This document shows positions 7,349 through 15,413 of a stretch of 28,715 nt of DNA, piece after piece (position 1 is the stretch's first letter; each line of letters starts with the position of its first letter). This stretch comes from JAYEKL01 sp034660995. GTDB lineage: Bacteria > Patescibacteriota > Minisyncoccia > JAHIHE01 > JAGLIN01. The position numbers were made by a program, and so were the translations under genes. The stretch covers positions 1 to 28,715 of the forward strand of contig JAYEKL010000004.1 in the NCBI GenBank assembly GCA_034660995.1, read 5' to 3'. The notes below the pieces were generated by a model. It made no database searches and was not told the origin of the DNA. It worked only from the letters and a program-made list of their open reading frames with translations.

Positions 7349-9412
7349 ATGTCAAAATCAATTTTAGCAGTTTCTTTGATTTTTATATTTAGCGTTTTGT
7401 TTGGGTTGCTAATATATTTAAACAAAGACAAAAAACCAATGGATGTACCGCCAAAAATAGAAAAAAATATTGATTATAAAAAAGTATTGCGTGACGCGCC
7501 TCAAGGCGAAAAATTTTTATATAATGGCGGGCTGTTTATAAAAGCAGAGACTGTTGAAACAATTGAACCTTTTGGTGAACAAAAACAAATAAAAGATTTT
7601 GTGGCTTGGGAAGATGAAGAGAGTGGATATATTTATACAATTAATGAAACAAATTCGGAATTATATGACAAATGGGTCAAAAAAAACTTGTCACCATCTG
7701 TTTTTTCGGAAGAGGAGATTATAAAGTCTATAAGGAATAGCACTGAAGCCTATTTTTCTGATGCGGAATCCATAGAACAGGAACAAGAATTTTATTTTGA
7801 CTGTAAAATGAAAGCATATAGTAAAAGAGAAATTAGTCATGAGACCGCAGAATCAATTACGGAAATAATCTTTTCGGGAATAATTTATTGTCCAGATGAC
7901 ATTTCCTCTCTGTCTTTGAAAAATTTCACTTCAAGATTGTCTAAAGTCAGGACTACTGGAGCAAGTGAAGAATTAACAACTATTTTTTCAGAAGAAGTTT
8001 TTCATAGGAAGCTTATAAAAGATGATCTTGAAATAGAAGAATATATGTTTAAATACGGCAATTATTTTATAAATACGTATTATCTTAAGAAAGGAAAAAC
8101 TAAAAAATATTTAATTTTAGATAAGCTTTATCCAATCGCTGAAGAGTTGGTTTGGAATCTGAGTAAAGAGAGTATCTTTTTTGTGGATTGGGAATATCCA
8201 GCTGGAGGAAAAGTCGTTTTGGCAGATTTTAATTCTAATAATAGCGAGAACGATATAGTGATAGCTTCTAAAGATAAAATTTACGCATTTAATGCTAATA
8301 AAGATTTGCTTTGGACATTTGATGGAATCAAAGAAAGCGCTATTTTTATTTCTAATAACATTGATCTAAATTCTGACGGATTTTCAAATGAAATAGTTAT
8401 ACAAACTGAAAATAGAACTTACGCGTTAAATAAAAACGGAAGATTATTGTGGGAATTTTATGTTGGAAATTATATAGATAATTCTCCTCCGATCCCAATT
8501 GATTTGGATGATACTGGTTATATGGATGATCTGGTATTTAGTAAGTGGAAGTCGGTATATATTTTAAACTCTGAAGGAAGATTGGAATGGGATTTTTCGG
8601 ACAATAAAGGAAATATTGGCAGTATTTTAACGGCTGATTTAGATGGTGATGGAAAAATGAATGATTTGATTGTTGGTCAAAACCAGTACAATCAATATGA
8701 AAAGAATCAAAGTTTTCCGTCGACAATATATGCTTTTAATTCTGATGGTACTGTTCGCTGGAAAAACGAACTCAATGAATTTTCTCAAAACTATATTTTT
8801 GATATTATAGGGATAGATATAAATCATGATAATTGCAAGAATGAAATAATGGTTGGTGGTAATGGTGGTATCTGGACATTTGATTCTGAAGGAAATTTAT
8901 TATGGAATCATGGATTGATTAGGCGAATTAAACATCTTACAGCAATTGATTTGAATAAAGACGGGTATCAAGATGAAGTAATTGTTGGAGTGGCGGGAAA
9001 TACTTATGCTATGAATAATAAAGGATCTTTGATTTGGCAATCATCAACATGGAGCAATCTAATTTATAACGGAATATCTTTGATTGATTTGGATTATGAT
9101 GGTTGCGCTAATGAAGTAATTATGGGCGCTGAAAAGATCTACGCTATGAATTCCAAAGGAGAGAAATTATGGACATACGAAGAAGCTAGAAGAGCTGAAT
9201 CGTCTATGATTGTGGATTTGGATGGAGATGGCTTAAAAGATGAAATAATATCTTTTGGTGATAGAGTTTATGTTTTAGATTCATTTGGAAATCTTATTTT
9301 TACTTTTGGAAAAGGCAATGTTATTGTTGCGGACTTAGATTCGGATGGAGTCAGTAATGATATAATAGTAAGTTTCCCAAGCAATACCTATGTCTATAAA
9401 TTTGATGAGTGA
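7349..9412 (+). CDS. Membrane-anchored beta-propeller protein with FG-GAP/VCBS-like and PQQ-like repeats
   Basis: The 687 residues start with a single hydrophobic anchor (SILAVSLIFIFSVLFGLLIY, about 4-23) followed by KDKK, so the rest is probably outside the membrane. An N-terminal part of about 250 residues is unlike anything I recognise. From about residue 280 there are seven or so blades. Each pairs a Ca-binding-type loop (DLDGDGKMND, DLNKDGYQDE, DLDYDGCANE, DLDGDGLKDE, DLDSDGVSND) with a 'YAxNxxGxxxW' strand. This mixture is typical of FG-GAP/VCBS and PQQ-like propellers. Such proteins usually bind ligands or surfaces; no catalytic residues are evident. It ends in TGA, one of the few TGA stops here. 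The ATG at 7349 is chosen because it precedes the anchor. Confidence 0.75.
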   Translation: MSKSILAVSLIFIFSVLFGLLIYLNKDKKPMDVPPKIEKNIDYKKVLRDAPQGEKFLYNGGLFIKAETVETIEPFGEQKQIKDFVAWEDEESGYIYTINETNSELYDKWVKKNLSPSVFSEEEIIKSIRNSTEAYFSDAESIEQEQEFYFDCKMKAYSKREISHETAESITEIIFSGIIYCPDDISSLSLKNFTSRLSKVRTTGASEELTTIFSEEVFHRKLIKDDLEIEEYMFKYGNYFINTYYLKKGKTKKYLILDKLYPIAEELVWNLSKESIFFVDWEYPAGGKVVLADFNSNNSENDIVIASKDKIYAFNANKDLLWTFDGIKESAIFISNNIDLNSDGFSNEIVIQTENRTYALNKNGRLLWEFYVGNYIDNSPPIPIDLDDTGYMDDLVFSKWKSVYILNSEGRLEWDFSDNKGNIGSILTADLDGDGKMNDLIVGQNQYNQYEKNQSFPSTIYAFNSDGTVRWKNELNEFSQNYIFDIIGIDINHDNCKNEIMVGGNGGIWTFDSEGNLLWNHGLIRRIKHLTAIDLNKDGYQDEVIVGVAGNTYAMNNKGSLIWQSSTWSNLIYNGISLIDLDYDGCANEVIMGAEKIYAMNSKGEKLWTYEEARRAESSMIVDLDGDGLKDEIISFGDRVYVLDSFGNLIFTFGKGNVIVADLDSDGVSNDIIVSFPSNTYVYKFDE

Positions 9413-9488
9413 TCTGTTCTAAATAAAAAGCTATAATCTATAACGAACTAGTCGCAACTTTATATAAGTGCTGGTGATTTTTACCGAT

Positions 9489-9564
9489 TATTCCCCTCTT
9501 GAGAGGGGTAAGGGGTGTGTAACAAGCTTTTAATACACCTCCAGTCTCTTCTCAAGATGGGCTA
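9489..9564. repeat. CCCCTCTTGAGAGGGG hairpin element
   Basis: A near-perfect palindrome at 9493-9508 is followed by AGGGGTGTGT. A diverged inverted second half (AATACACCT, then CTCTTCTCAAGATGGG at 9549-9564) follows, so the whole folds into a long stem. A variant of the left half lies in frame inside pgk at about 16198-16245. Confidence 0.8.
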
Positions 9565-9606
9565 TATAGCAGTGATTAATGGAGTAATTAATTGGGGAGT
9601 TTAAAA
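9556..9606 (+). pseudogene. Decayed fragment of the 3' end of the ECF-S-like membrane gene
   Basis: The frame reads MGYIAVINGVINWGV then a stop. It mirrors FYTAVIGGVIAWGV near the end of the membrane protein encoded at 6690-7226, with long nucleotide identities such as GGAGTAATT and TGGGGAGTTT. It sits directly next to the hairpin element at 9489-9564 and just before the DUF2061 gene. This suggests a partial duplication or the last trace of a second copy. Confidence 0.7.
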
Positions 9607-9625
9607 GAAGACAAAATAAAAATTT

Positions 9626-9835
9626 ATGGATACACATAAAAGGACGATAATTAAAACAATTACTTGGAGGATAATTGCAACTTTGACTACAGTGATTACG
9701 ATTTATATTTGGACTGGCGATATGTCTGTCGCTTTTGGCGCTGGTTTAGTTGCGAATGCTTTTAAAACTATATTTTATTATATTCATGAAAGAGTATGGA
9801 ATAAAAGTAATTTTGGGAGGGAGATAAAACAATAA
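9626..9835 (+). CDS. DUF2061 small membrane protein
   Basis: These 69 residues fit the DUF2061 family closely: RTIIKTITWRIIATLTTVIT at 6-25, a TG (residues 31-32) within the conserved 'W-x-TG' region, a second helix (VAFGAGLVANAFKTIFYYIH), and the ending YYIHERVWNK. Members are two-helix inner-membrane proteins of unknown function, often fused or adjacent to sulfate-assimilation or transporter genes elsewhere. Nothing here points to a specific role. It has an ATG start with an A-rich leader. The decayed membrane-protein fragment lies just upstream. Confidence 0.85.
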   Translation: MDTHKRTIIKTITWRIIATLTTVITIYIWTGDMSVAFGAGLVANAFKTIFYYIHERVWNKSNFGREIKQ

Positions 9836-10330
9836 TTAATAAATTTAGGGTATAGAAGAACACTTTTGTCATCTCGACTGGAGCGGTAGCGAAATGGAGA
9901 GATCTGTAGACTAACTAAATCTCACCGAAACCTTTCTTATTTCTGGCATAGTATAGTTTACAGATTTCCCACCACTATCCCGTTCCAAATTTTACAAAAA
10001 AACATAGCGAGATTAAATTATTCCAAGCAATTAGGATAGTTGATATTGATTAGATAGTCTTGTAAAATTTGGAACGGGACTCATCGGGATTTGAAATGAC
10101 AATTATAAAAAAGTGCTTTTTTACAGTCTAAAATTATAATTACTGAACTTGTTTTTTAAATAATTTTAATAGGCGTAGTTGCTTTAAATGAAATAAAAGA
10201 TAGAAAAACTTGAAAAAGACTGGAAATTTTGCAAGTCTTTGTTAGACGATACTAGGGAAGTACTTACAAAAGAACAAAATAAAAAACTTTATCAAAAAAT
10301 AATCAAAAATTAATTTTTAACAAAAAATCT
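9836..10330. other. spacer before gap holding a repeat element and a short gene remnant
   Basis: Bases 9866-10102 form an element with TTGTCAT / ATGACAA ends. After it comes a 38-codon open stretch (10197-10313) with no start codon, reading KIEKLEKDWKFCKSLLDDTR and onward to TAA. Its composition looks protein-like and it may be the last piece of a lost gene. No clear promoter for gap was found, although AT-rich sequence (TTAATTTTTAACAAAAAATCT) directly precedes its ATG. Confidence 0.55.
9866..10102. repeat. 237-bp MITE-like element with nested inverted repeats
   Basis: Its ends TTGTCAT (9866-9872) and ATGACAA (10096-10102) are inverted repeats. Inside, a perfect 19-bp inverted repeat (9979-9997 with 10060-10078, CCCGTTCCAAATTTTACAA) encloses about 60 bp. 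AGATCTGTAGAC near 9900 pairs imperfectly with GTTTACAGATTT near 9957. It encodes no transposase. The ATGACA-type ends match those of the other palindromic repeats. Confidence 0.6.
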
Positions 10331-11332
10331 ATGACAAAAATTGTAATTAATGGGTTTGGTCGGATTGGGAGACCAGCGTTAAAAGTCGCTTTGGAAAACC
10401 CTAATTTGGAAGTCGTTGCTATCAATGATTTAACTGATACGAAAACTTTGGCGCATCTTTTGAAGTATGATTCCAACTATGGGATTTATAAAAAAGATAT
10501 TGCTTATAATGACGAGCATATTATTATAGACGAAAAGCAAATAAAAGTATTCGCGCAGAAAGATCCAGAACTTTTGCCGTGGAAGGATTTAGGAGTGGAT
10601 GTTGTTTTGGAATGCACTGGTTTTTTTAGAAATAAAGAAGGAGCAGAAAAACATTTAAAAGCGGGAGCGAAAAAAGTAATTATTTCTGCGCCGCCAAAAG
10701 GCGAAGGGATTAATACTTTTGTTTTAGGAGTGAACGAAGAAAAATATGATCCAAAAAAAGACGATCTGGTTTCCAACGCTTCCTGCACAACAAATTGTTT
10801 GGCACCAGTAGTAAAAGTTTTAAATGACAATTTGGGGATTGAAAGAGGAGTAATGACTACAATTCACAGTTATACGAATGATCAGAAAATCTTGGATTTA
10901 CCGCATAAAGATTTGCGGAGAGGACGCGCGGCGGCGATGTCAATTATTCCAACGACAACAGGAGCCGCAAAGGCTGTTATTCAAACTATTCCAGAATTAG
11001 AAGGAAGATTAGATGGAATGGCAATGCGTGTGCCGACCCCAGTTGTTTCCATTGTTGACTTTGTGGCGACTTTGAAAGAACCAACTAGTATTGAATATGT
11101 AAATAATTTGTTCAAAGAAGCATCAGAAAATAGTCTTAAAAATATTCTGGCAGTTTCGGAAGAAGAATTAGTTTCAATGGATTTTAAAATGAACAGAAAT
11201 TCTTCAATTGTTGATTTGCCATTAACAATGGTCAATGAAAATTTGGTTAAGATTTGTTCTTGGTATGACAATGAATATGGATATACTTATCGGTTAGTGG
11301 AAATGGCAGAGTTTATGGGAAAAAAGATTTAA
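10331..11332 (+). CDS. gap: Glyceraldehyde-3-phosphate dehydrogenase, NAD-type
   Basis: This enzyme converts glyceraldehyde-3-phosphate, NAD+ and phosphate to 1,3-bisphosphoglycerate and NADH. The 333 residues are full length. NGFGRIGRPAL (7-17) is the dinucleotide-binding loop. INDLTD at 31-36 with Asp33 points to NAD rather than NADP. The catalytic Cys152 is in SNASCTTNCLAP, and His179 follows in TTIHSYTNDQ. The GAAKAV phosphate loop and C-terminal SWYDNEYGY are conserved. The ATG at 10331 gives the standard MTKIVINGFG start; no Shine-Dalgarno is visible. Its NADH product is the likely electron source for the NuoF-like/HydA pair upstream. Rubrerythrin follows after 111 bp containing one copy of a dispersed repeat. 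Confidence 0.97.
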   Translation: MTKIVINGFGRIGRPALKVALENPNLEVVAINDLTDTKTLAHLLKYDSNYGIYKKDIAYNDEHIIIDEKQIKVFAQKDPELLPWKDLGVDVVLECTGFFRNKEGAEKHLKAGAKKVIISAPPKGEGINTFVLGVNEEKYDPKKDDLVSNASCTTNCLAPVVKVLNDNLGIERGVMTTIHSYTNDQKILDLPHKDLRRGRAAAMSIIPTTTGAAKAVIQTIPELEGRLDGMAMRVPTPVVSIVDFVATLKEPTSIEYVNNLFKEASENSLKNILAVSEEELVSMDFKMNRNSSIVDLPLTMVNENLVKICSWYDNEYGYTYRLVEMAEFMGKKI

Positions 11333-11338
11333 TAAAAA

Positions 11339-11425
11339 ATTCGACACAGAAAAACACTGACTGAAGGCACAGACGAACACAGATAAAAATTTAGAAAAGC
11401 AACGTTTGTTTGTGTACTATTAAAC
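11339..11425. repeat. CACTGACTAAAGTCAC-type dispersed repeat, copy A
   Basis: It begins ATTCGACAC, then AACACTGACTGAAGGCACAG and ACGAACACAGATAAAAATTTAG, and ends TGTGTACTATTAAAC. It is the diverged counterpart of the near-perfect copy at 14922-15033, and its stem is partly lost. Confidence 0.75.
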
Positions 11426-11443
11426 AATAACTAACAAAAAAAT

Positions 11444-12028
11444 ATGAAAAATACAATTGAGAATCTTGCCAAAGCGTTTGCTGGTGAGAGTCAGGCGAGG
11501 AACAGGTATGCAATTTATTCTAAAATTGCCAAAAAAGAAGGACTTGAACAAATCGCGGAAATTTTTCTGCTGACGGCGGAGAATGAGAGAGAGCATGCCA
11601 AATGGCTGTTTCGTTTAATCAATGAATTGAAAAAGAAGAGTGGTGAAAATTTAGATGAAATAAAAATTGAAGCAGGCGTGCCAACGACCTTGGGTGATAC
11701 TGTTGAAAATCTTAAAGCGGCGATTGCCGGGGAAAATTTTGAGCAGACAGAAATGTATCCGGAATTCGCGGATGTGGCGAAAAAAGAAGGCTTAACGGAA
11801 ATTGCAGAAAGATTGAGAGCGATTGCGATTGCAGAAAGACATCATGAAGAAAGATTTAGGAAATTGCTGGCAGAAGTTGAGGGAGATTCAGTTTTTAAAA
11901 AAGAAAAGAAAGTTTATTGGATTTGTCGGAAATGCGGTTATCTTCACGAGGGAGAAGAGGCGCCAGAAAAATGTCCGTCTTGCGATCATCCGCAGAGCTA
12001 TTTTGAGATTGGGTGTGAGGAGTATTAA
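11444..12028 (+). CDS. rbr: Rubrerythrin
   Basis: This non-haem di-iron peroxidase reduces H2O2 in the cytoplasm of anaerobes using a rubredoxin-type centre. The 194 residues form a ferritin-like four-helix domain: Glu15 in FAGESQARNRY, the ExxH motif Glu48-His51 in ENEREHAKW, a second-half GENFEQTEMYPEFA and the second ExxH in AERHHEERF. A C-terminal rubredoxin domain follows with CRKCGY and CPSCDHP. All metal ligands expected of the family appear present. An O2- or peroxide-defence role suits a cell with an [FeFe]-hydrogenase. It has an ATG start with a weak AAAAAAAT leader. A 98-bp hairpin repeat begins at its stop codon. Confidence 0.95.
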   Translation: MKNTIENLAKAFAGESQARNRYAIYSKIAKKEGLEQIAEIFLLTAENEREHAKWLFRLINELKKKSGENLDEIKIEAGVPTTLGDTVENLKAAIAGENFEQTEMYPEFADVAKKEGLTEIAERLRAIAIAERHHEERFRKLLAEVEGDSVFKKEKKVYWICRKCGYLHEGEEAPEKCPSCDHPQSYFEIGCEEY

Positions 12029-12126
12029 TTTTAATCTCTTCCGGGTATAATTCCCCGCCCCCTTGGGGCGTATCTTTATAATTCTAACAAAGATACCCCG
12101 TCTGCTTGCGGCGGGGAGTTTCATTT
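12029..12126. repeat. 98-bp structured repeat, copy 1
   Basis: It starts TTTTAATCTCTTCCGGGTATAA, contains CCCCGCCCCCTTGGGGCG and a GTATCTTT/AAAGATAC stem, then CTTGCGGCGGGGAGTTTCATT. A second copy at 26481-26577 differs by only about three positions. The folded form could act as a terminator-like structure after rubrerythrin. Confidence 0.9.
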
Positions 12127-12136
12127 TAATACAGAT

Positions 12137-12247
12137 ATGACCAACACAGATAAAAAGATAAAAATCAAAAGAAGAATTTTTTTAAATGATTTAAAATAAT
12201 TAGTGTTTATCTGTGTCTTTAGTCAGTGTTTATTGGTGTGTTATTAA
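12137..12247. repeat. CACTGACTAAAGTCAC-type dispersed repeat, copy B (diverged)
   Basis: The left part ACCAACACAGATAAAAA and the right part GTCTTTAGTCAGTGTTTATT with GTGTGTTATTAAA match the copies at 11339 and 14922. The middle is different. It ends shortly before the DUF2207 gene start. Confidence 0.7.
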
Positions 12248-12263
12248 ATAATAAACCAACAAT

Positions 12264-14315
12264 ATGAAATTTTCTATTAACAAAAAATTTAGAAGTTTTA
12301 AACCATTCTTTTTAATAGTGGTAGTTTTCGTATTCTGTTTTAATATCCAAACTTCCTTTGCTAAAGAATATTATTACAAAAATTTTGAAGTGGATATCAA
12401 AATAAATGAAGATTCTACATTTGATGTGACGGAAAAACAGACTTATTATTTAGACGGAAGTTTTGGATTTTTTAATCGCGATATTTCACATAAAAATATA
12501 GACGCCATAACTAATGTTGAAGTTTTTGACGGAGAGACTAAAAAAATTTCCAAAAGTGAACTGGAGATTAAGTCAAAAATTGGCGAAACGCATATTCAAT
12601 GGAATTTTCCTCGCCGTATTTTTTTGGGAGAGGAGAAAAGCTGGACTGTGAAATATAAAGTTCACGGCGTAATAAGTTTTTTGAAGAATTATTATGAGAT
12701 TTATTGGAACGCGATTCCGTCTGCTAGAGATGTCGCGATTAAGGATGTCAAAGTGACGGTAAGCCTGCCGAGTAACGAAAAATTTAAAAGTGATTTAATT
12801 AAGCTTTATGCAGAGGATATCCCAAAACCCATATTAGATTGTTTGCAGTGCGGAGATGAGGCAATGCCTATAGATAGTGGTAGGAACGAGGCAGTGCCTC
12901 GTTCCTATGGTGTAGAATCCAATTCAATATCTATTGGCGGATATTATTTTAACCAAAGTAATACTCAGGCGGTTTTTTGGGGAAGGAATTTAAGACCAAA
13001 CACCAATTTTACTATCGCCGTTGGTTTTCCAAAAGGAATTGTTTCTCAGTCGGCATATTACAAAGATTTTTTGATGATTTATTACGGCTATATTTTGTCC
13101 GTCATAATTTTTCTTTCTTGTATAATCATCGGATTTATTTACTGGTATAAAACAGAAAGATCAAGAGAAGGGAAAAGAGCGATTGTCCCGCAATACGAAC
13201 CGCCACAGAATTTGCGTCCTGCAATGGCGGAAGTGATTGTGAAAGAAAAATTGACTAATAAAGGTTTAGCGGCGACAATTATTGATTTGGCGGTGAGGGG
13301 GTATGTGAGGATTGAAAAGGATGAAAAATCAAAACTGAAAATTGCAATAGATTGTCTTGTAAAGATACTTCCAATAATAATGTTTATTATTGTATTTGCG
13401 AGTGTATTTATTATAATCAAATCACCTCTTTATAATTCTGAAAATATACCTTTTTTTCAATATATAATATTTATTCTATTTCCAGCTATAATGTTCGTGG
13501 GAATATTTTCTACACTATTTAAAAATAAAAAACCATCCGATTATACAATTACTAAAACAAAATCTTATAATAATGATTCAAATCTTGAAGATTACGAAAA
13601 AAAATATTTGAACGCGCTTTTTAGTTCAAAAGATTATTTTTCTACAAGAGAAATGAAAAGAAATCAAATGAAAGCTAGAGTGTTGTATAAGAAAATTAAA
13701 AAAGTAAAAGATAAAATTTATGAAGAAACGGAATTAGATACAAGAGCGTTTGAAAGAGGTTTAACAATAGAAAAAAGAAAAAAAATAATCTGGACTATTT
13801 TAGCTTTCATCATTTTCTTCTCTTTCCAATTTTTTTTCGCAAGTGTTGGAATCAGCCAACTTTTTATTTTAGTGCTAACCATAATTGTAAGTGTCGTTGG
13901 TCTTTACGCTTTTATCAAGTATGAAGCGCGGCTTTCTGATCAGGGAATAAAATTAAAGGAAGACTGGCTGGGATTTAAAATGTATTTAGAAATCGCGGAA
14001 AAATACAGAATGCAAAATTTAAAACCGGAGTTTTTTGAAAAATATCTGCCTTACGCGATGATTTTTGGAGTGGAAAAGAAATGGGCGAAAGCGTTTGAAA
14101 CTTTGCATATAGCTGAGCCGTCTTGGTATGTTGGCTCGGTCTATACTACAGGTTCTTCTTCAAATTCTGCCAGTTCATTTTCTCCTTCAGCTTTCAGCGC
14201 TAGCTTCACCTCATCTTTTACCAGCGCTTTTTCTAGTTCCGGAGCCGGTGGCGCTTCAGGCGGAGGCGGAGGAGCCGGAGGCGGTGGAGGAGGCGGTGGA
14301 GGCGGAGCGGGGTAA
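12264..14315 (+). CDS. DUF2207 domain membrane protein with glycine-rich tail
   Basis: The 683 residues start with a signal-anchor (PFFLIVVVFVFCFNIQTSFA, about 14-33). An extracytoplasmic beta-rich DUF2207 domain follows (YYYKNFEVDIKINEDSTFDV onward). A membrane helix lies near 270-295, a cytoplasmic domain with GLAATIIDLAVRGYVRIE near 334-351, two helix pairs (about 365-420 and 500-550), and a C-terminus rich in Ser then Gly (GGGGGAGGGG). This is the layout of the YciQ-like predicted membrane proteins; their function is unknown. Residues about 206-215 (GRNEAVPRSY) are encoded by a perfect 27-bp palindrome and interrupt the DUF2207 part, an in-frame repeat insertion. It has an ATG start with no clear Shine-Dalgarno. 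Confidence 0.85.
   Translation: MKFSINKKFRSFKPFFLIVVVFVFCFNIQTSFAKEYYYKNFEVDIKINEDSTFDVTEKQTYYLDGSFGFFNRDISHKNIDAITNVEVFDGETKKISKSELEIKSKIGETHIQWNFPRRIFLGEEKSWTVKYKVHGVISFLKNYYEIYWNAIPSARDVAIKDVKVTVSLPSNEKFKSDLIKLYAEDIPKPILDCLQCGDEAMPIDSGRNEAVPRSYGVESNSISIGGYYFNQSNTQAVFWGRNLRPNTNFTIAVGFPKGIVSQSAYYKDFLMIYYGYILSVIIFLSCIIIGFIYWYKTERSREGKRAIVPQYEPPQNLRPAMAEVIVKEKLTNKGLAATIIDLAVRGYVRIEKDEKSKLKIAIDCLVKILPIIMFIIVFASVFIIIKSPLYNSENIPFFQYIIFILFPAIMFVGIFSTLFKNKKPSDYTITKTKSYNNDSNLEDYEKKYLNALFSSKDYFSTREMKRNQMKARVLYKKIKKVKDKIYEETELDTRAFERGLTIEKRKKIIWTILAFIIFFSFQFFFASVGISQLFILVLTIIVSVVGLYAFIKYEARLSDQGIKLKEDWLGFKMYLEIAEKYRMQNLKPEFFEKYLPYAMIFGVEKKWAKAFETLHIAEPSWYVGSVYTTGSSSNSASSFSPSAFSASFTSSFTSAFSSSGAGGASGGGGGAGGGGGGGGGGAG
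12881..12907. repeat. perfect 27-bp palindrome inside the DUF2207 gene
   Basis: TAGGAACGAGGCA, a central G, then TGCCTCGTTCCTA gives 13-bp perfect arms. A smaller related pair (GAGGCAATGCCTATAG) lies just upstream at 12858-12873. Both are translated in frame. Confidence 0.92.
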
Positions 14316-14493
14316 TGCTGTATAATATACTATGTGATGATTTCTATCCAGTTTTAGCTGAGGGTCTGCGAGGTTTTAACCTCGCGAAACTTAACTTAAT
14401 AACATTTCTTTCTCGTGAGGTTAAAACCTCATAAACCGTGCGCTAAAGCGCCGTAGAATAACTTTGCATTTTTAACTTTCTAATTTCAAAACT
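14316..14493. repeat. GAGGTT palindrome pair downstream of the DUF2207 gene
   Basis: GCGAGGTTTTAACCTCGC (14368-14385) is a hairpin with an 8-bp stem. GTGAGGTTAAAACCTCAT (14415-14432) is roughly its reverse complement, and GCGCTAAAGCGC (14440-14451) is a third small hairpin. One could serve as a terminator, but none is followed by a clear T-run. No gene is seen in this spacer. Confidence 0.65.
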
Positions 14494-14919
14494 ATGCCAC
14501 ACATATGTAGAAGTTTGTTAATCCGCTGTATGGATTTTCGATTGAATAAAGAAGTGAAAAAATGGATTGCCGAGTCGGATTTATTTGATGGCGGATTTGA
14601 TATTATTTCTTTGGCTGGCGCGAGTAAAGATATTGTTGATGGTAATGAAGAAGTAAAGAACAATTTTTTGAAACATGTCGGTGTCTCTGTAGATTTACAT
14701 CAAGTAAAAAAAATTATTCTTTTCCATCACAGCGACTGCGGGGCTTACGCGCTGGATTATAAATTTGGTTCTCCAGAAGAAGAAAAGAAAAAACAATTAG
14801 AAGATATGAAAAAAGCGAAAGAGATTATTTTGGAAAAATATTCGGGAGTGAAAGTGATTTTTGTTTGGGGGGAATTGAAGGACGAAGACGGGGAGAAAAT
14901 TGAGTTTGAAATTATTTAA
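14494..14919 (+). CDS. Short beta-carbonic-anhydrase-like zinc protein
   Basis: The 141 residues contain the beta-carbonic-anhydrase zinc and catalytic pattern: Cys12-x-Asp14-x-Arg16 (CMDFR), and His79-x-x-Cys82 in FHHSDCGAY. DIISLAGASKDI stands where the family has its 'RNAG' glycine loop, without the Arg-Asn. The protein is shorter than normal carbonic anhydrases (about 190-220 residues), lacking the N-terminal helices and ending soon after a VIFVWGEL strand. It could be a carbonic anhydrase, or one of the family relatives that bind zinc but have another activity. The ATG at 14494 places the first strand immediately before CMDFR. There is no Shine-Dalgarno. Confidence 0.7.
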   Translation: MPHICRSLLIRCMDFRLNKEVKKWIAESDLFDGGFDIISLAGASKDIVDGNEEVKNNFLKHVGVSVDLHQVKKIILFHHSDCGAYALDYKFGSPEEEKKKQLEDMKKAKEIILEKYSGVKVIFVWGELKDEDGEKIEFEII

Positions 14920-14921
14920 TA

Positions 14922-15033
14922 ATTCGACACTGATAAACACTGACTAAAGTCACGGACCAACACAGATAAAAATTTAGAAGGAAATCAGTGTTCGTTTGTG
15001 ACTTTAGTCAGTGTTTATCAGTGTGCTATTAAA
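14922..15033. repeat. dispersed repeat copy C with perfect 26-bp inverted arms
   Basis: CACTGATAAACACTGACTAAAGTCAC (two pieces, 14928-14953) is perfectly complementary to 14998-15023, across a 44-nt middle that contains further partial pairing. It lies between the ends of two convergent genes, so it may also act as a shared terminator. Related, more decayed copies are at 11339 and 12137. Confidence 0.88.
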
Positions 15034-15066
15034 AAAATAAAAAAGAGCTGAAATAAATTCAACTCA

Positions 15067-15387
15067 TTATCTTTTACGATGTTTTTCTAGCATGAGAAAA
15101 TGTTCAGTCATTATTTTTTTAACATTAGCCCAATGTTCATCAGATTCCTCTTCGGAAATTCTGGGTTCTTCTGCCAGGTCGTGTACCTTTGCAGCTTCTA
15201 CTCTAAGATCTACTATTTTTTCAGCAATCTCAAAGGATATATTGTATAAAGCTACATACAATCTAGCCATACAATCGATCGTTTTCCCCCAGTCTTTCTT
15301 ATGATGGCTTTTCCACCAGCAAGTTTCTAGTTTAGCTTCTAACTTAGCTAATTTCCTCAAATCAAGATCGTTGGTTTCTTTGCTCAT
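15067..15387 (-). CDS. Hypothetical helical protein, 106 residues, minus strand
   Basis: I do not recognise this protein. It is predicted by eye to be all alpha-helical, with heptad-like LRKLAKLEAKLETCWWKSHH at 10-29, a CMARLYVALYNISFEIAEKI segment and a charged end (EKHRKR). It has no membrane segment. The start at 15387 is well supported: an AGGAGA Shine-Dalgarno sits about 9 bases upstream, and a sigma-70-like promoter lies at 15414-15442. It is transcribed opposite to its neighbours, divergently from pgk, and its good leader signals differ from those of the surrounding glycolytic genes. Function is unknown. Confidence 0.75.
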   Translation of the reverse strand: MSKETNDLDLRKLAKLEAKLETCWWKSHHKKDWGKTIDCMARLYVALYNISFEIAEKIVDLRVEAAKVHDLAEEPRISEEESDEHWANVKKIMTEHFLMLEKHRKR

Positions 15388-15413
15388 TTTAGAGTATCTC
15401 CTATACTAATTAC

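Noticed and set aside
10197..10313. 38-codon stretch KIEKLEKDWKFCKSLLDDTR ending in TAA
   Set aside because: A stop lies directly upstream and there is no start codon; it is probably a decayed fragment.
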